Below are positions 1 through 7,193 of a stretch of 64,000 nt of DNA, in pieces. The DNA lies in contig CAJUKV010000012.1 of the NCBI GenBank assembly GCA_910587305.1, positions 1 to 64,000 on the forward strand, read 5' to 3'. This DNA is from an uncultured Lachnospiraceae bacterium. Lineage in GTDB: Bacteria > Bacillota > Clostridia > Lachnospirales > Lachnospiraceae. The notes beneath the pieces were generated by a model. That model made no database searches, had not been told where the DNA came from, and saw only the letters and a program-made list of their open reading frames with translations. The position numbers were made by a program, and so were the translations under genes. Each line of letters begins with the position of its first letter. Position 1 is the first letter of the stretch.

Positions 1-134
1 GCCCAGGACTTTGCATTTGCTGCAAAGTCCGTGAGAACGCATATATTCCGCCGAGGGTGAATACGGCCTTTTGCCGTAGGCGAACTTTTAATGGCCGGAT
101 TCAGTAACTATGAAGCCGAAGGCTGAATAGATAC
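1..134. repeat. Dispersed palindromic repeat, family A, copy 1 (cut by window start)
   Basis: These 134 bases align end to end, with few differences and no gaps, with 6006-6139. The copy here lacks its left end because the window starts inside it. It holds a hairpin GGACTTTGC/GCAAAGTCC at its left side and ends with GGCTGAATAGATAC, a variant of the perfect inverted repeat of copy 2. No open reading frame of note is inside. The serC promoter begins about 30 bases downstream, so the element abuts a regulatory region. A non-autonomous MITE-like or REP-like element is an inference. Confidence 0.8.
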
Positions 135-163
135 AGATTTACCAAAGTAGTACGCTAAAGCAG

Positions 164-192
164 TTGACGAATGCGATAAATAAGGTTAAAAT
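164..192 (+). promoter_or_regulatory. Predicted sigma-A promoter of serC
   Basis: TTGACG at 164-169 and TAAAAT at 187-192 are separated by exactly 17 bases, a near-consensus vegetative promoter. Transcription would start near 199, leaving a leader of about 50 nt before serC. Confidence 0.65.
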
Positions 193-247
193 GTTTTCCA
201 GGTGTTTTTTGTCAAAGGATGGGGAGATTTTAAGGAGGAATGAAGTA

Positions 248-1354
248 ATGTCCAAAGAATATAACGAGACATATAACAGAGTGTATAATTTTTCGGCGGG
301 CCCTGCGGTTTTGCCGGAGGAAGTATTGAAAGAAGCGGCGGCGGAGATGCTTGATTATGAAGGGTCGGGAATGTCCGTCATGGAGATGAGCCACCGTTCC
401 AAGGTTTATGATAAAATTATCAAGGATGCGGAGGCAGATCTTCGGGATTTGATGAATATTCCGGATAATTACAAGGTTCTGTTTTTACAGGGCGGCGCCA
501 GCCAGCAGTTTGCCATGATCCCCATGAACCTTATGAAGAACCGCAAGGCAGCGTACATTGTCACCGGACAATGGGCCAAAAAGGCTTTTCAGGAGGCAAA
601 AATATATGGAGAAGCCGTGGAAGTAGCTTCTTCGGCGGACAAGACATTTTCTTATATTCCGGATTGCGCGGATCTTCCTATCCCGGAGGATGCCGACTAT
701 GTTTACATTTGTGAAAATAATACCATTTACGGTACGAAATTCAAAACGTTACCCAATACCAAAGGTCATACGCTGGTGGCGGATGTTTCATCCTGTTTTT
801 TGTCGGAGCCGGTTGATGTGACAAAGTATGGCGTTATTTATGGCGGTGTACAGAAGAATGTAGGACCCGCAGGGGTGGTTATCGTAATTATCAGAGAGGA
901 TTTGATTACGGAGGATACCCTGCCCGGAACGCCAACCATGTTAAAATATAAGACACATGCGGATGCGGATTCTTTATACAATACCCCTCCTGCCTATGGT
1001 ATTTATATCTGCGGCAAGGTTTTTAAATGGCTGAAAAAGATGGGCGGCTTATCCGCCATAAAAGAACATAATGAGAAAAAGGCAAAGATTTTATATGATT
1101 TCTTAGATGAAAGCGCACTCTTTAAAGGCACCGTAAGGAAAGAGGACCGTTCCCTTATGAATGTTCCCTTTGTAACAGGAAGCGAGGAGCTGGATGCAAA
1201 ATTTGTGAAAGAAGCTACGGCTGCCGGATTTGTGAACCTGAAAGGCCACAGAACCGTAGGCGGTATGCGCGCAAGCATTTACAATGCAATGCCCATAGAA
1301 GGCGTTGAAAAGCTGGTGGATTTCATGAGAGAATTTGAAAAAAATAATGGCTGA
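248..1354 (+). CDS. serC: Phosphoserine aminotransferase
   Basis: SerC is a cytosolic PLP enzyme that transfers an amino group from glutamate to 3-phosphohydroxypyruvate, giving phosphoserine, the second step of serine synthesis. The N-terminal NFSAGPA signature (residues 14-20) and the PLP lysine in GGVQKNVGPAG (K203) are present. The frame is open upstream to 164, but the start at 248 is preferred: it follows AAGGAGGAATGAAGTA, and the resulting 368 residues match the family length of about 360. serA, the preceding step of the pathway, follows 185 bases downstream on the same strand, so the two probably form one transcription unit ending at the hairpin at 2730-2758. Confidence 0.96.
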   Translation: MSKEYNETYNRVYNFSAGPAVLPEEVLKEAAAEMLDYEGSGMSVMEMSHRSKVYDKIIKDAEADLRDLMNIPDNYKVLFLQGGASQQFAMIPMNLMKNRKAAYIVTGQWAKKAFQEAKIYGEAVEVASSADKTFSYIPDCADLPIPEDADYVYICENNTIYGTKFKTLPNTKGHTLVADVSSCFLSEPVDVTKYGVIYGGVQKNVGPAGVVIVIIREDLITEDTLPGTPTMLKYKTHADADSLYNTPPAYGIYICGKVFKWLKKMGGLSAIKEHNEKKAKILYDFLDESALFKGTVRKEDRSLMNVPFVTGSEELDAKFVKEATAAGFVNLKGHRTVGGMRASIYNAMPIEGVEKLVDFMREFEKNNG

Positions 1355-1539
1355 TAAGTATTCGTCAGGTTAGTACTCAGGAGTGAATCTTGTGCACTCA
1401 AAAAATTATCCTCGAAAATTTGCACAGGAACTTCAAGTACGAAATACCAGATAAAAAGGAGATAGTATAAGCAGATCATGTAAGTGACAGACCGGTTTAT
1501 CCGGACTGCCACAAGCACGATAGAAGGAGAAAATGAGAA

Positions 1540-2703
1540 ATGTTTCAATATTATTGTTTAAATCCAATTTCCAAGATTGGATTAGAGAATTTTACGGATG
1601 AATTTGTAAATACCCAGGATGTAAACGAAGCCCAGGGAATTCTGGTAAGAAGCGCGGCTATGCATGATATGGAGCTGTCGGATAAACTTCTTGCAGTGGC
1701 CAGGGCCGGAGCCGGCGTTAACAATATTCCCCTTGATAAGTGTGCGGAAAAGGGCATTGTCGTATTTAACACTCCCGGCGCAAATGCCAATGGTGTAAAG
1801 GAACTGGTGATTGCAGGCATGCTGCTTGCTTCCAGAGATATCGTAGGCGGCATTAACTGGGTGGAATCGGCAAAGGATAATCCGGATATTGCGAAGGCTA
1901 CGGAAAAGGAAAAGAAACGGTTTGCAGGTACGGAACTCCAGGATAAAAAGCTGGGTATTATTGGACTTGGGGCGATCGGCGTCAAGGTTGCCAATGTGGC
2001 AAAGCATATGGGGATGGAAGTGTATGGCTATGACCCTTATGTTTCCGTGGACGCCGCCTGGAACTTAAGCCGTGACGTAAAACACGTGCTCAATGTGGAA
2101 GAAATCTTTGAAAGCTGTGATATCATTACAATTCATGTACCGCTTCTTGATTCCACCAAAGGAATGATTAACAAAGAGGCTATTTCTAAAATGAAAGACG
2201 GCGTAATCCTTCTTAACTTTGCAAGAGATCTGCTGGCAAATGAAGAGGATGTACTGGAGGGAATTAAAGAAGGAAAGATACGCAAATACGTATCTGATTT
2301 CCCAAACCCTACCACAGCAGGGCAGGAAGGATGTGTGGTTATTCCGCATTTGGGGGCGTCTACAGAGGAGTCGGAGGATAACTGCGCTAAGATGGCGGTG
2401 AAGCAGATGATGAATTATCTGAAAAACGGTAATATCATTAACAGCGTTAATTATCCTAACTGTGATATGGGCGTATGTTCCCAGGCGGGGCGTGTGGCGA
2501 TTTTCCACAAGAATATTGCCAATATGATTACCAAATTTACCGCATGCTTTGGCGACGAGGGAATCAACATTACCGATATGATGAACAAGTCAAAAGGGGA
2601 AGTGGCATACACCATGATGGATATTGAAAAGGCGGCTGATGCGGAAATTATCAAAAAGCTTGAAGCAATCAAAGGCGTATTCCGCGTGAGAGTGGTAAAA
2701 TAA
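1540..2703 (+). CDS. serA: D-3-phosphoglycerate dehydrogenase
   Basis: This enzyme oxidises 3-phosphoglycerate with NAD to 3-phosphohydroxypyruvate, the entry step of serine synthesis. The 387 residues show the D-isomer 2-hydroxyacid dehydrogenase fold: a nucleotide-binding motif GLGAIG at 142-147, an arginine in NFARDLL, the PHLGASTEE segment carrying the catalytic histidine, and a C-terminal ACT domain from about residue 318 that in this family can sense serine. It is the short form, without the extra intervening domain of the long SerA type. AGAAGGAGAAAATGAGAA precedes the ATG. The order serC-serA with a single terminator after serA supports a serine operon. Confidence 0.96.
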   Translation: MFQYYCLNPISKIGLENFTDEFVNTQDVNEAQGILVRSAAMHDMELSDKLLAVARAGAGVNNIPLDKCAEKGIVVFNTPGANANGVKELVIAGMLLASRDIVGGINWVESAKDNPDIAKATEKEKKRFAGTELQDKKLGIIGLGAIGVKVANVAKHMGMEVYGYDPYVSVDAAWNLSRDVKHVLNVEEIFESCDIITIHVPLLDSTKGMINKEAISKMKDGVILLNFARDLLANEEDVLEGIKEGKIRKYVSDFPNPTTAGQEGCVVIPHLGASTEESEDNCAKMAVKQMMNYLKNGNIINSVNYPNCDMGVCSQAGRVAIFHKNIANMITKFTACFGDEGINITDMMNKSKGEVAYTMMDIEKAADAEIIKKLEAIKGVFRVRVVK

Positions 2704-2729
2704 TAGAAATATAATTTAAATGAGAGACA

Positions 2730-2758
2730 CCCCGCTGCCCCAAAATGAGGCAGCGGGG
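2730..2758 (+). terminator. Stem-loop terminator after serA
   Basis: CCCCGCTGCC (2730-2739) and GGCAGCGGGG (2749-2758) form a perfect 10-bp GC-rich stem with a 9-base loop, 27 bases past the serA stop. The T tract is weak, so termination efficiency is uncertain. The hairpin could also serve the convergent gene at 2831-3142. Confidence 0.7.
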
Positions 2759-2830
2759 TAACTTGTACATAGATCTGCATAAGGCCCACGAAAGGCGGCA
2801 GACTTTGCAGTATTTTTCAGATACATATCT

Positions 2831-3142
2831 TTATGACATTTCCACAAAATTGGTTAATCCGTTTTCGTCGAAATCCTCTTTGAGCAGGGCGTTTTGTTTA
2901 GCGGACACCACGCTGGCGAGATCCATATATTTGATGAAAACGTCCTCAAGCTTCATGCCTTTTTCATCGGCAATTTCCTGCATAATGGGCTTTAACTTAT
3001 CAAGCTGAAAGGAAATACGGGTTTTTTGAGGGTCAATATCGCCTAATACCTGTTCGGCATAAGCGTTGATTCGGTCAAGCATTGCCCTATCCTGAGGGCT
3101 GATGGCGTCAAATTGATCTGAATTTTTTGTTGTCTGAAACAT
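2831..3142 (-). CDS. Small conserved-looking hypothetical protein (103 aa)
   Basis: I do not recognise this family. The frame is open further upstream (to 3334), but the ATG at 3142 follows AAAGGATGTGAAAAT on the reverse strand. The extra N-terminal part would also read through the palindromic leader of the opposite gene, so it is rejected. The protein is soluble, charged and mostly helical, with no cysteine-rich motif, signal peptide or membrane segment. A predicted helix QLDKLKPIMQEIADEKG followed by DVFIKYMDLAS makes a compact small-domain impression. It is convergent with serA and divergent from glgB. Confidence 0.6.
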   Translation of the reverse strand: MFQTTKNSDQFDAISPQDRAMLDRINAYAEQVLGDIDPQKTRISFQLDKLKPIMQEIADEKGMKLEDVFIKYMDLASVVSAKQNALLKEDFDENGLTNFVEMS

Positions 3143-3206
3143 ATTTTCACATCCTTTACAAATATTAAAAATGTTATGAGTTTTATTGTAGCACTTGACG
3201 CTTGTG

Positions 3207-3235
3207 TTGTACAGTTTTCTTTGATAAAATAGAAT
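3207..3235 (+). promoter_or_regulatory. Predicted promoter of the glgB leader
   Basis: TTGTAC (3207-3212) and TAGAAT (3230-3235) are spaced by 17 bases. A start near 3242 would give a leader of roughly 195 nt before glgB, which is long and strongly structured. Confidence 0.4.
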
Positions 3236-3270
3236 GCATAACAAACTATTGATTGACAGCAGTATCACAA

Positions 3271-3431
3271 GCAAAGCTTGCAGTGTGCAGGAGGTGTAAA
3301 GGTTGAATAAATTGCTTGACAGCAATTTATTCAACCAAGAATTTGTGCCGAAGCGTCACAAATTCCAAGGTGGCAGAGCGAAATCTGACATTTCGCTTGC
3401 CTCCTCAGCGTAAAACGCTTCGGGATGGAGG
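3271..3431 (+). promoter_or_regulatory. Structured glgB leader with hairpins and a predicted pseudoknot
   Basis: Three hairpins lie in a row. H1 is a perfect 16-bp stem with a 4-base loop (3301-3316 with 3321-3336). H2 is GAATTTGTG (3339-3347) with CACAAATTC (3357-3365). H3 is 3377-3384 with 3390-3397, extended by GGCA/TGCC around a bulge. The whole 9-base loop of H2, CCGAAGCGT (3348-3356), is perfectly complementary to ACGCTTCGG (3415-3423), which ends 3 bases before the glgB Shine-Dalgarno GGAGG (3427-3431). The result is an H-type pseudoknot that encloses H3. The segment 3271-3294 also resembles 25855-25878 before the SpoU-family gene. A regulatory role in translation is an inference. Confidence 0.6.
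3303..3413 (+). CDS. Possible 36-codon leader ORF upstream of glgB
   Basis: A GGAGG at 3290-3294 is followed after 8 bases by TTG at 3303, which opens a 36-codon frame ending at TAA 3411-3413, just before the pseudoknot arm upstream of the glgB ribosome binding site. The start lies inside the perfect hairpin H1. Ribosomes translating this frame would disrupt H1 to H3, so it could be a leader peptide. It might equally be a chance frame. The arrangement parallels the 19-codon ORF before leuD (42730-42789). Confidence 0.3.
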   Translation: MNKLLDSNLFNQEFVPKRHKFQGGRAKSDISLASSA

Positions 3432-3436
3432 AAAAA

Positions 3437-5902
3437 ATGAACGATAGACTTTATAAACTGATGAACTGGCCACGAATTGAAGGGATTATTTATTCGGAGG
3501 AAGATAATCCGCACGAGGTTTTAGGTCCTCATATAACGGGGAAAAGCGTCCTGTTTCAGACCTTCCGGCCGGGGGCAAGCGAGGTTTCCCTGATTGTGGA
3601 AAGCGATAACAAGAAACACAAAATGGAAATGGTGGACGAATCCGGGTACTTTGCCTGCCTGGTGGCGGGGAAGATTCCCGAACGGTATGAGTATGAAGTG
3701 CGGTATGGGGATTCGGAAAGCGTTCGTGTGAAAGATGCCTACAGATATCATGTGGGCCTTACGGAAAATGATATTGAGAAATTCAATGCGGGCATTCACT
3801 ATACAATTTATGAAAAGCTTGGCGCGCACCTGATGACGGTTGACGGCGTGGAAGGCACATTTTTTGCAGTCTGGGCGCCGAACGCATTAAGAGTCAGCGT
3901 GGTGGGAGACTTCAATCACTGGGACGGAAGAGTGCACCAGATGAAGCGCAGCCAGGACGGCGGTATTTTTGAGATATTTATACCCGATGTGAAGCCCGGG
4001 GAATGCTATAAATTTGAGTTAAAAGCAAAGGGCGGCCTTACCTACCTGAAAGCGGACCCTTACGCCTTTGGCCAGCAGCTCCGCCCGGAATCGGCGTCCG
4101 TTGTCCGGGATATCAGCGGTTATAAATGGAAGGATAAGAAGTGGATAGGAGAGCGGGACAAAAGCAAGAAGGAAAATTCGCCCATCAGCGTCTTTGAGAT
4201 GTACTTAGGCTCCTTTAAGCGGGATAAGGATACGGGTGAGTATTTAAATTACAGGGAACTTGCCCCCGAAGTCGTGAAATATGTAAAAGAGATGGGATAT
4301 ACCCATGTAGAGCTGCTTCCGGTTATGGAGCATCCTCTGGACGCTTCCTGGGGTTATCAGGTGATTGGGTATTATGCGCCCACGGCAAGGTACGGGACGG
4401 CGGAAGACTTCATGTACTTTGTGGACACTTTGCACCAGGAAGGAATTGGCGTGATTTTAGACTGGGTTCCGGCCCATTTCCCGAGAGACACTTATGGGCT
4501 TGCCCAGTTTGACGGCACATGCCTTTATGAACATATGGATCCCAGACAGGGCGCGCACCCTCACTGGGGCACCTTAATTTACAATTACGGACGTCCTCAG
4601 GTTTCCAACTATTTGATTGCAAACGCTCTTTATTGGGTGGAAAAATATCATATAGACGCTATCCGTATGGATGCGGTTGCCTCCATGCTTTATCTGGACT
4701 ATGGGAAAAGAGACGGAGAGTGGGTGGCCAATATCTACGGCGGGAATGAAAACCTGCAGGCAATTGAAATGTTAAAGCATTTAAATTCCGTCATGAAAAA
4801 GAGAAACCCCGGCGTGCTCATGATTGCCGAGGAGTCAACCGCGTGGCCAAAGATTACGGGCAAGGTGGAAGAGGACGGGCTTGGCTTTGACCTTAAGTGG
4901 AACATGGGCTTTATGAACGATTTCCTGACATATATCAGCTATGACCCGTATTTCAGAGCCCATCACCATAATGAGCTGACCTTCAGCATGGTTTATGCCT
5001 ACAGCGAAAACTTTATGCTGGTATTTTCCCATGATGAAGTGGTTCACGGCAAATCCACCATGATTGGAAAGATGCCGGGGGTTCTGGAGGACAAGTTTGC
5101 CAATCTGAGAATTACTTATGCCTATATGATGACCCATCCCGGAAAGAAGCTGCTTTTCATGGGACAGGATATCGGGGAATTCCGTGAGTTTGACGAGACG
5201 AGAGAGACGGAGTGGGCGTTGCTTCAGGAGGAGCCTCATAAGGGAATCAACCGCCTGGTGAAAGATTTGAACGCCCTGTACAGGAGAAAACCGGCGCTTT
5301 ATGCATTGGACACCAGCCCGGAAGGCTTTGAGTGGATCAACTGCATTTCTTATGAGAAATGTATGGTATCGTTCATGCGGAAATCGGAAAAGAAGGAAGA
5401 CGTTCTGGTGGTTGTGGTCAATTTTGCAAATGCGGCACAGGAATTTACCATTGGCGTGCCTTATGAAGGAAAATATAAAGAAATTTTGAATACGGATGCG
5501 AAATGCTACGGCGGCCTTGGGAGAGTCAACGCCGACGCCATATTTGTCACGGAGGAGGAAACGGATGGCAAGCCCTATTCCTTTACCATGGAGAGCGCGC
5601 CTTTATCGGCAAGTATTTTTTCCTATATCCCTTACACGGAAAAGGAAAAGGAGCAGATAGAGAGAAGAAAAGCCGTTCTGGCTGCCGAACTGCGGGCCGA
5701 GGAGGCAGAGCGTGAAGCGGAAGAAGCCAGGGCAGAGGCTGAAGAAGCAAGAAAAGAAGCGGAAGAAGCCAAAAAGCTGGCTCAGGAAGCCATAGACAGG
5801 GCGGAGGAAGCGGAAAAGAAGGCAATTTCGGAGGTAAAAAGGGCGCAGGAAGAAATGAAACGGGCGGAAAAAATGCGCAGGGAAGAAGAAAATCAAAAGT
5901 AA
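3437..5902 (+). CDS. glgB: 1,4-alpha-glucan branching enzyme with C-terminal coiled-coil tail
   Basis: GlgB cuts alpha-1,4 glucan chains and rejoins them as alpha-1,6 branches during glycogen synthesis. The 821 residues contain an N1 domain (about 1-110), a CBM48 domain (about 130-215, with VVGDFNHWDG) and a GH13 catalytic barrel. The nucleophile is D412 in DAIRMDAVAS, the acid/base E465 in MIAEEST, and the third acid D533 in VFSHDEVVHGK. The start at 3437 is set by GGAGG at 3427-3431; the in-frame ATG at 3425 lies before that site. After the normal beta-sandwich end, residues about 735-821 form an uninterrupted Ala/Glu/Lys-rich heptad-like helix, which branching enzymes do not normally have. 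No other glycogen gene is nearby. A long structured leader precedes it. Confidence 0.94.
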   Translation: MNDRLYKLMNWPRIEGIIYSEEDNPHEVLGPHITGKSVLFQTFRPGASEVSLIVESDNKKHKMEMVDESGYFACLVAGKIPERYEYEVRYGDSESVRVKDAYRYHVGLTENDIEKFNAGIHYTIYEKLGAHLMTVDGVEGTFFAVWAPNALRVSVVGDFNHWDGRVHQMKRSQDGGIFEIFIPDVKPGECYKFELKAKGGLTYLKADPYAFGQQLRPESASVVRDISGYKWKDKKWIGERDKSKKENSPISVFEMYLGSFKRDKDTGEYLNYRELAPEVVKYVKEMGYTHVELLPVMEHPLDASWGYQVIGYYAPTARYGTAEDFMYFVDTLHQEGIGVILDWVPAHFPRDTYGLAQFDGTCLYEHMDPRQGAHPHWGTLIYNYGRPQVSNYLIANALYWVEKYHIDAIRMDAVASMLYLDYGKRDGEWVANIYGGNENLQAIEMLKHLNSVMKKRNPGVLMIAEESTAWPKITGKVEEDGLGFDLKWNMGFMNDFLTYISYDPYFRAHHHNELTFSMVYAYSENFMLVFSHDEVVHGKSTMIGKMPGVLEDKFANLRITYAYMMTHPGKKLLFMGQDIGEFREFDETRETEWALLQEEPHKGINRLVKDLNALYRRKPALYALDTSPEGFEWINCISYEKCMVSFMRKSEKKEDVLVVVVNFANAAQEFTIGVPYEGKYKEILNTDAKCYGGLGRVNADAIFVTEEETDGKPYSFTMESAPLSASIFSYIPYTEKEKEQIERRKAVLAAELRAEEAEREAEEARAEAEEARKEAEEAKKLAQEAIDRAEEAEKKAISEVKRAQEEMKRAEKMRREEENQK

Positions 5903-5939
5903 ATGGTATGGTAATTACAAGCATTTTACAGTAAGTTAG

Positions 5940-5976
5940 GCTGGTAACCGTTCGGACAAGCCGGGCCGTTACCAGC
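5940..5976 (+). terminator. Hairpin after glgB, possible terminator
   Basis: GCTGGTAAC (5940-5948) pairs with GTTACCAGC (5968-5976), 38 bases past the glgB stop. It is followed by TAAAAG rather than a T run, so it is a weak terminator candidate or a processing/stability hairpin. Confidence 0.4.
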
Positions 5977-5994
5977 TAAAAGTAGAAAATAGAG

Positions 5995-6139
5995 GTAACT
6001 ATTCAGCCCAGGGCTTTGCATTTGCTGCAAAGTCCGTGAGAACGCATATATTCCGCCGAGGGTGAATACGGCCCTTCGCCGTAGGCGAACTTTTAATGGC
6101 CGTATTCGGTAACTATGAAGCCGTAGGCTGAATAGTTAC
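5995..6139. repeat. Dispersed palindromic repeat, family A, copy 2 (complete)
   Basis: This 145-bp element is bounded by a perfect 14-bp inverted repeat, GTAACTATTCAGCC (5995-6008) and GGCTGAATAGTTAC (6126-6139). Positions 6006-6139 match 1-134 almost base for base. Inside are further hairpins (GGCTTTGC/GCAAAGTCC near the left end, and GAATACGG..CCGTATTC around 6064-6107). It sits between glgB and the tRNA promoter and encodes nothing, which suggests a MITE-like or structured intergenic repeat. Confidence 0.85.
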
Positions 6140-6168
6140 AAATAGAGGCGTTAATTTTAAAAATTTGC

Positions 6169-6197
6169 TTGCAAATTTGCATGATTGCCTTTATAAT
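6169..6197 (+). promoter_or_regulatory. Promoter of tRNA-Thr
   Basis: TTGCAA (6169-6174), a 17-base spacer and a perfect TATAAT (6192-6197) end 10 bases before the mature tRNA. Transcription would start at about 6204, almost at the tRNA 5-prime end. Confidence 0.75.
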
Positions 6198-6207
6198 GGT
6201 TTTTGAT

Positions 6208-6280
6208 GCTACTGTGGCTCAGCCGGTAGAGCAGCTGATTCGTAATCAGCAGGTCAGGGGTTCGAGTCCCCTCAGTAGCT
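6208..6280 (+). tRNA. tRNA-Thr (anticodon CGT)
   Basis: This 73-nt cloverleaf has the acceptor stem GCTACTG/CAGTAGC with discriminator T at 6280, a D-arm containing AGCCGGTAGAGC, and the anticodon stem GCTGA/TCAGC around the loop TTCGTAA. The anticodon CGT at 6241-6243 reads ACG (threonine). The T-arm contains GGTTCGAGTCC. The CCA end is not encoded. It stands alone with its own promoter and terminator. Confidence 0.96.
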
Positions 6281-6312
6281 TTTCTAAAAGATGATAAGAA
6301 AGATATCTACTT

Positions 6313-6339
6313 AAAAAGCCCGGAGATCCCGGGCTTTTT
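6313..6339 (+). terminator. Rho-independent terminator of tRNA-Thr
   Basis: AAAAAGCCCG pairs with CGGGCTTTTT around a short loop, and the right arm supplies the T run. It lies 33 bases past the tRNA, so it is a typical intrinsic terminator. Confidence 0.88.
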
Positions 6340-6377
6340 ATATTCAATAAGCTTGCTCGCGCAGCGTGACGGCGTTT

Positions 6378-6462
6378 GATGCACACGAACGCCCGTAGGA
6401 AGATTGTCAGAATAAGCTGGCGGGCGCTTAGCGCGCAAGTGGGGGAAGGCTTTTCCCCTACT
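6378..6462. repeat. Dispersed hairpin repeat, family C, copy 1
   Basis: This sequence is similar to 18012-18098 and to the tandem pair at 44764-44945. The shared course is GCACACG..GCC, AGGAAGATTGTCAG.AAGCTG, GGGCGCTTAGCGCGC, then a hairpin of G-run and C-run (GGGGGAAGGCTTTTCCCC here). Its right end overlaps the last codons of the reverse gene 6458-7072. The copy is diverged compared with 44764-44855. Confidence 0.65.
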
Positions 6463-7072
6463 GCAGGACAAGATCTATCATCCGCGGGTCTAAGTCCAGT
6501 TTAGAGAGCTCCTTTGCATCAGCATAGCAGACTTTGGGATCAACATTAAGGCCCAGAAGCGTGCGGCCAATCACCGCCGCGGACAGGGACGCGCCCAGAA
6601 CAGAGCTGTGCTCGCCATCGGTAAAGTAAAGCTCATCTTCCGGGTGTTCGCTTATCACCTGCCACCAGATTTGACCCACAGGGCAGATGAGTGCGCCAAT
6701 CTTTTCCGCTAACGCCCGGTAAGCATCGCTCATGGCAGCCTGTCCCTTGGGGTTGTTCTTTTCGCTCCAGGTCATGTACAGGTATATTTTGGTGTCTTTT
6801 GGAGCGAGGGCTGCCAATTGCTCCCCGGCTTTTAACAGGGAATCTTTACCAGGGAAGGGGTGGGCGTTGTGCTGTAAAATGACGGCATCATAACCACCGC
6901 ACATCAAATTAAAATAGGTCTGAGATTGTTGTAAATGCCAGTCCAGGCCCATGCCGGGATGGGTAAGCATTACGGCGTCAATAAGCTGTCCGTGGCTTTC
7001 GCAGAACGCTCTCACCCGGAAGGGAACATAATGGACGAAGGTATGGCTGTTACCGATAAATAAAATTTTCAT
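6458..7072 (-). CDS. SGNH/GDSL-type hydrolase-like protein
   Basis: This 204-residue protein begins MKILFIGNSHTF, matching block I of SGNH hydrolases (nucleophile Ser in GNS). A block V-like DGEHSS near residues 170-175 would supply the Asp-x-x-His pair. There is no signal peptide, so it is presumably cytoplasmic. The substrate cannot be told; SGNH enzymes are esterases, acetylhydrolases or lipases. The start at 7072 follows AAAGGAGTTTCCT; the longer frame (to 7120) lacks a ribosome site. It may share a transcript with the ABC genes upstream on the same strand, about 120 bases away. Confidence 0.65.
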   Translation of the reverse strand: MKILFIGNSHTFVHYVPFRVRAFCESHGQLIDAVMLTHPGMGLDWHLQQSQTYFNLMCGGYDAVILQHNAHPFPGKDSLLKAGEQLAALAPKDTKIYLYMTWSEKNNPKGQAAMSDAYRALAEKIGALICPVGQIWWQVISEHPEDELYFTDGEHSSVLGASLSAAVIGRTLLGLNVDPKVCYADAKELSKLDLDPRMIDLVLQ

Positions 7073-7193
7073 AGGAAACTCCTTTTCTTCAATAGTTTTC
7101 GTTACCCTGCATGATAGCACATGACATATGGCCTAAGTCAAGACTTTTTATTACGCCATCGCCGAGTGGAGGCAAAAGTTCCACGGAATTTTG

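Noticed and set aside
1003..1278. Reverse-strand frames inside serC and similar long shadow frames inside serA, argH, asd, metH, leuC, tyrS and the flagellin gene
   Set aside because: They lie opposite strongly recognised genes and have low-complexity translations and no ribosome sites.
5583..5924. Reverse frames rich in Leu, Phe and Pro opposite the 3-prime end of glgB
   Set aside because: They are the complement of the Ala/Glu coiled-coil tail; the hydrophobic composition is a mirror effect, not a membrane protein.
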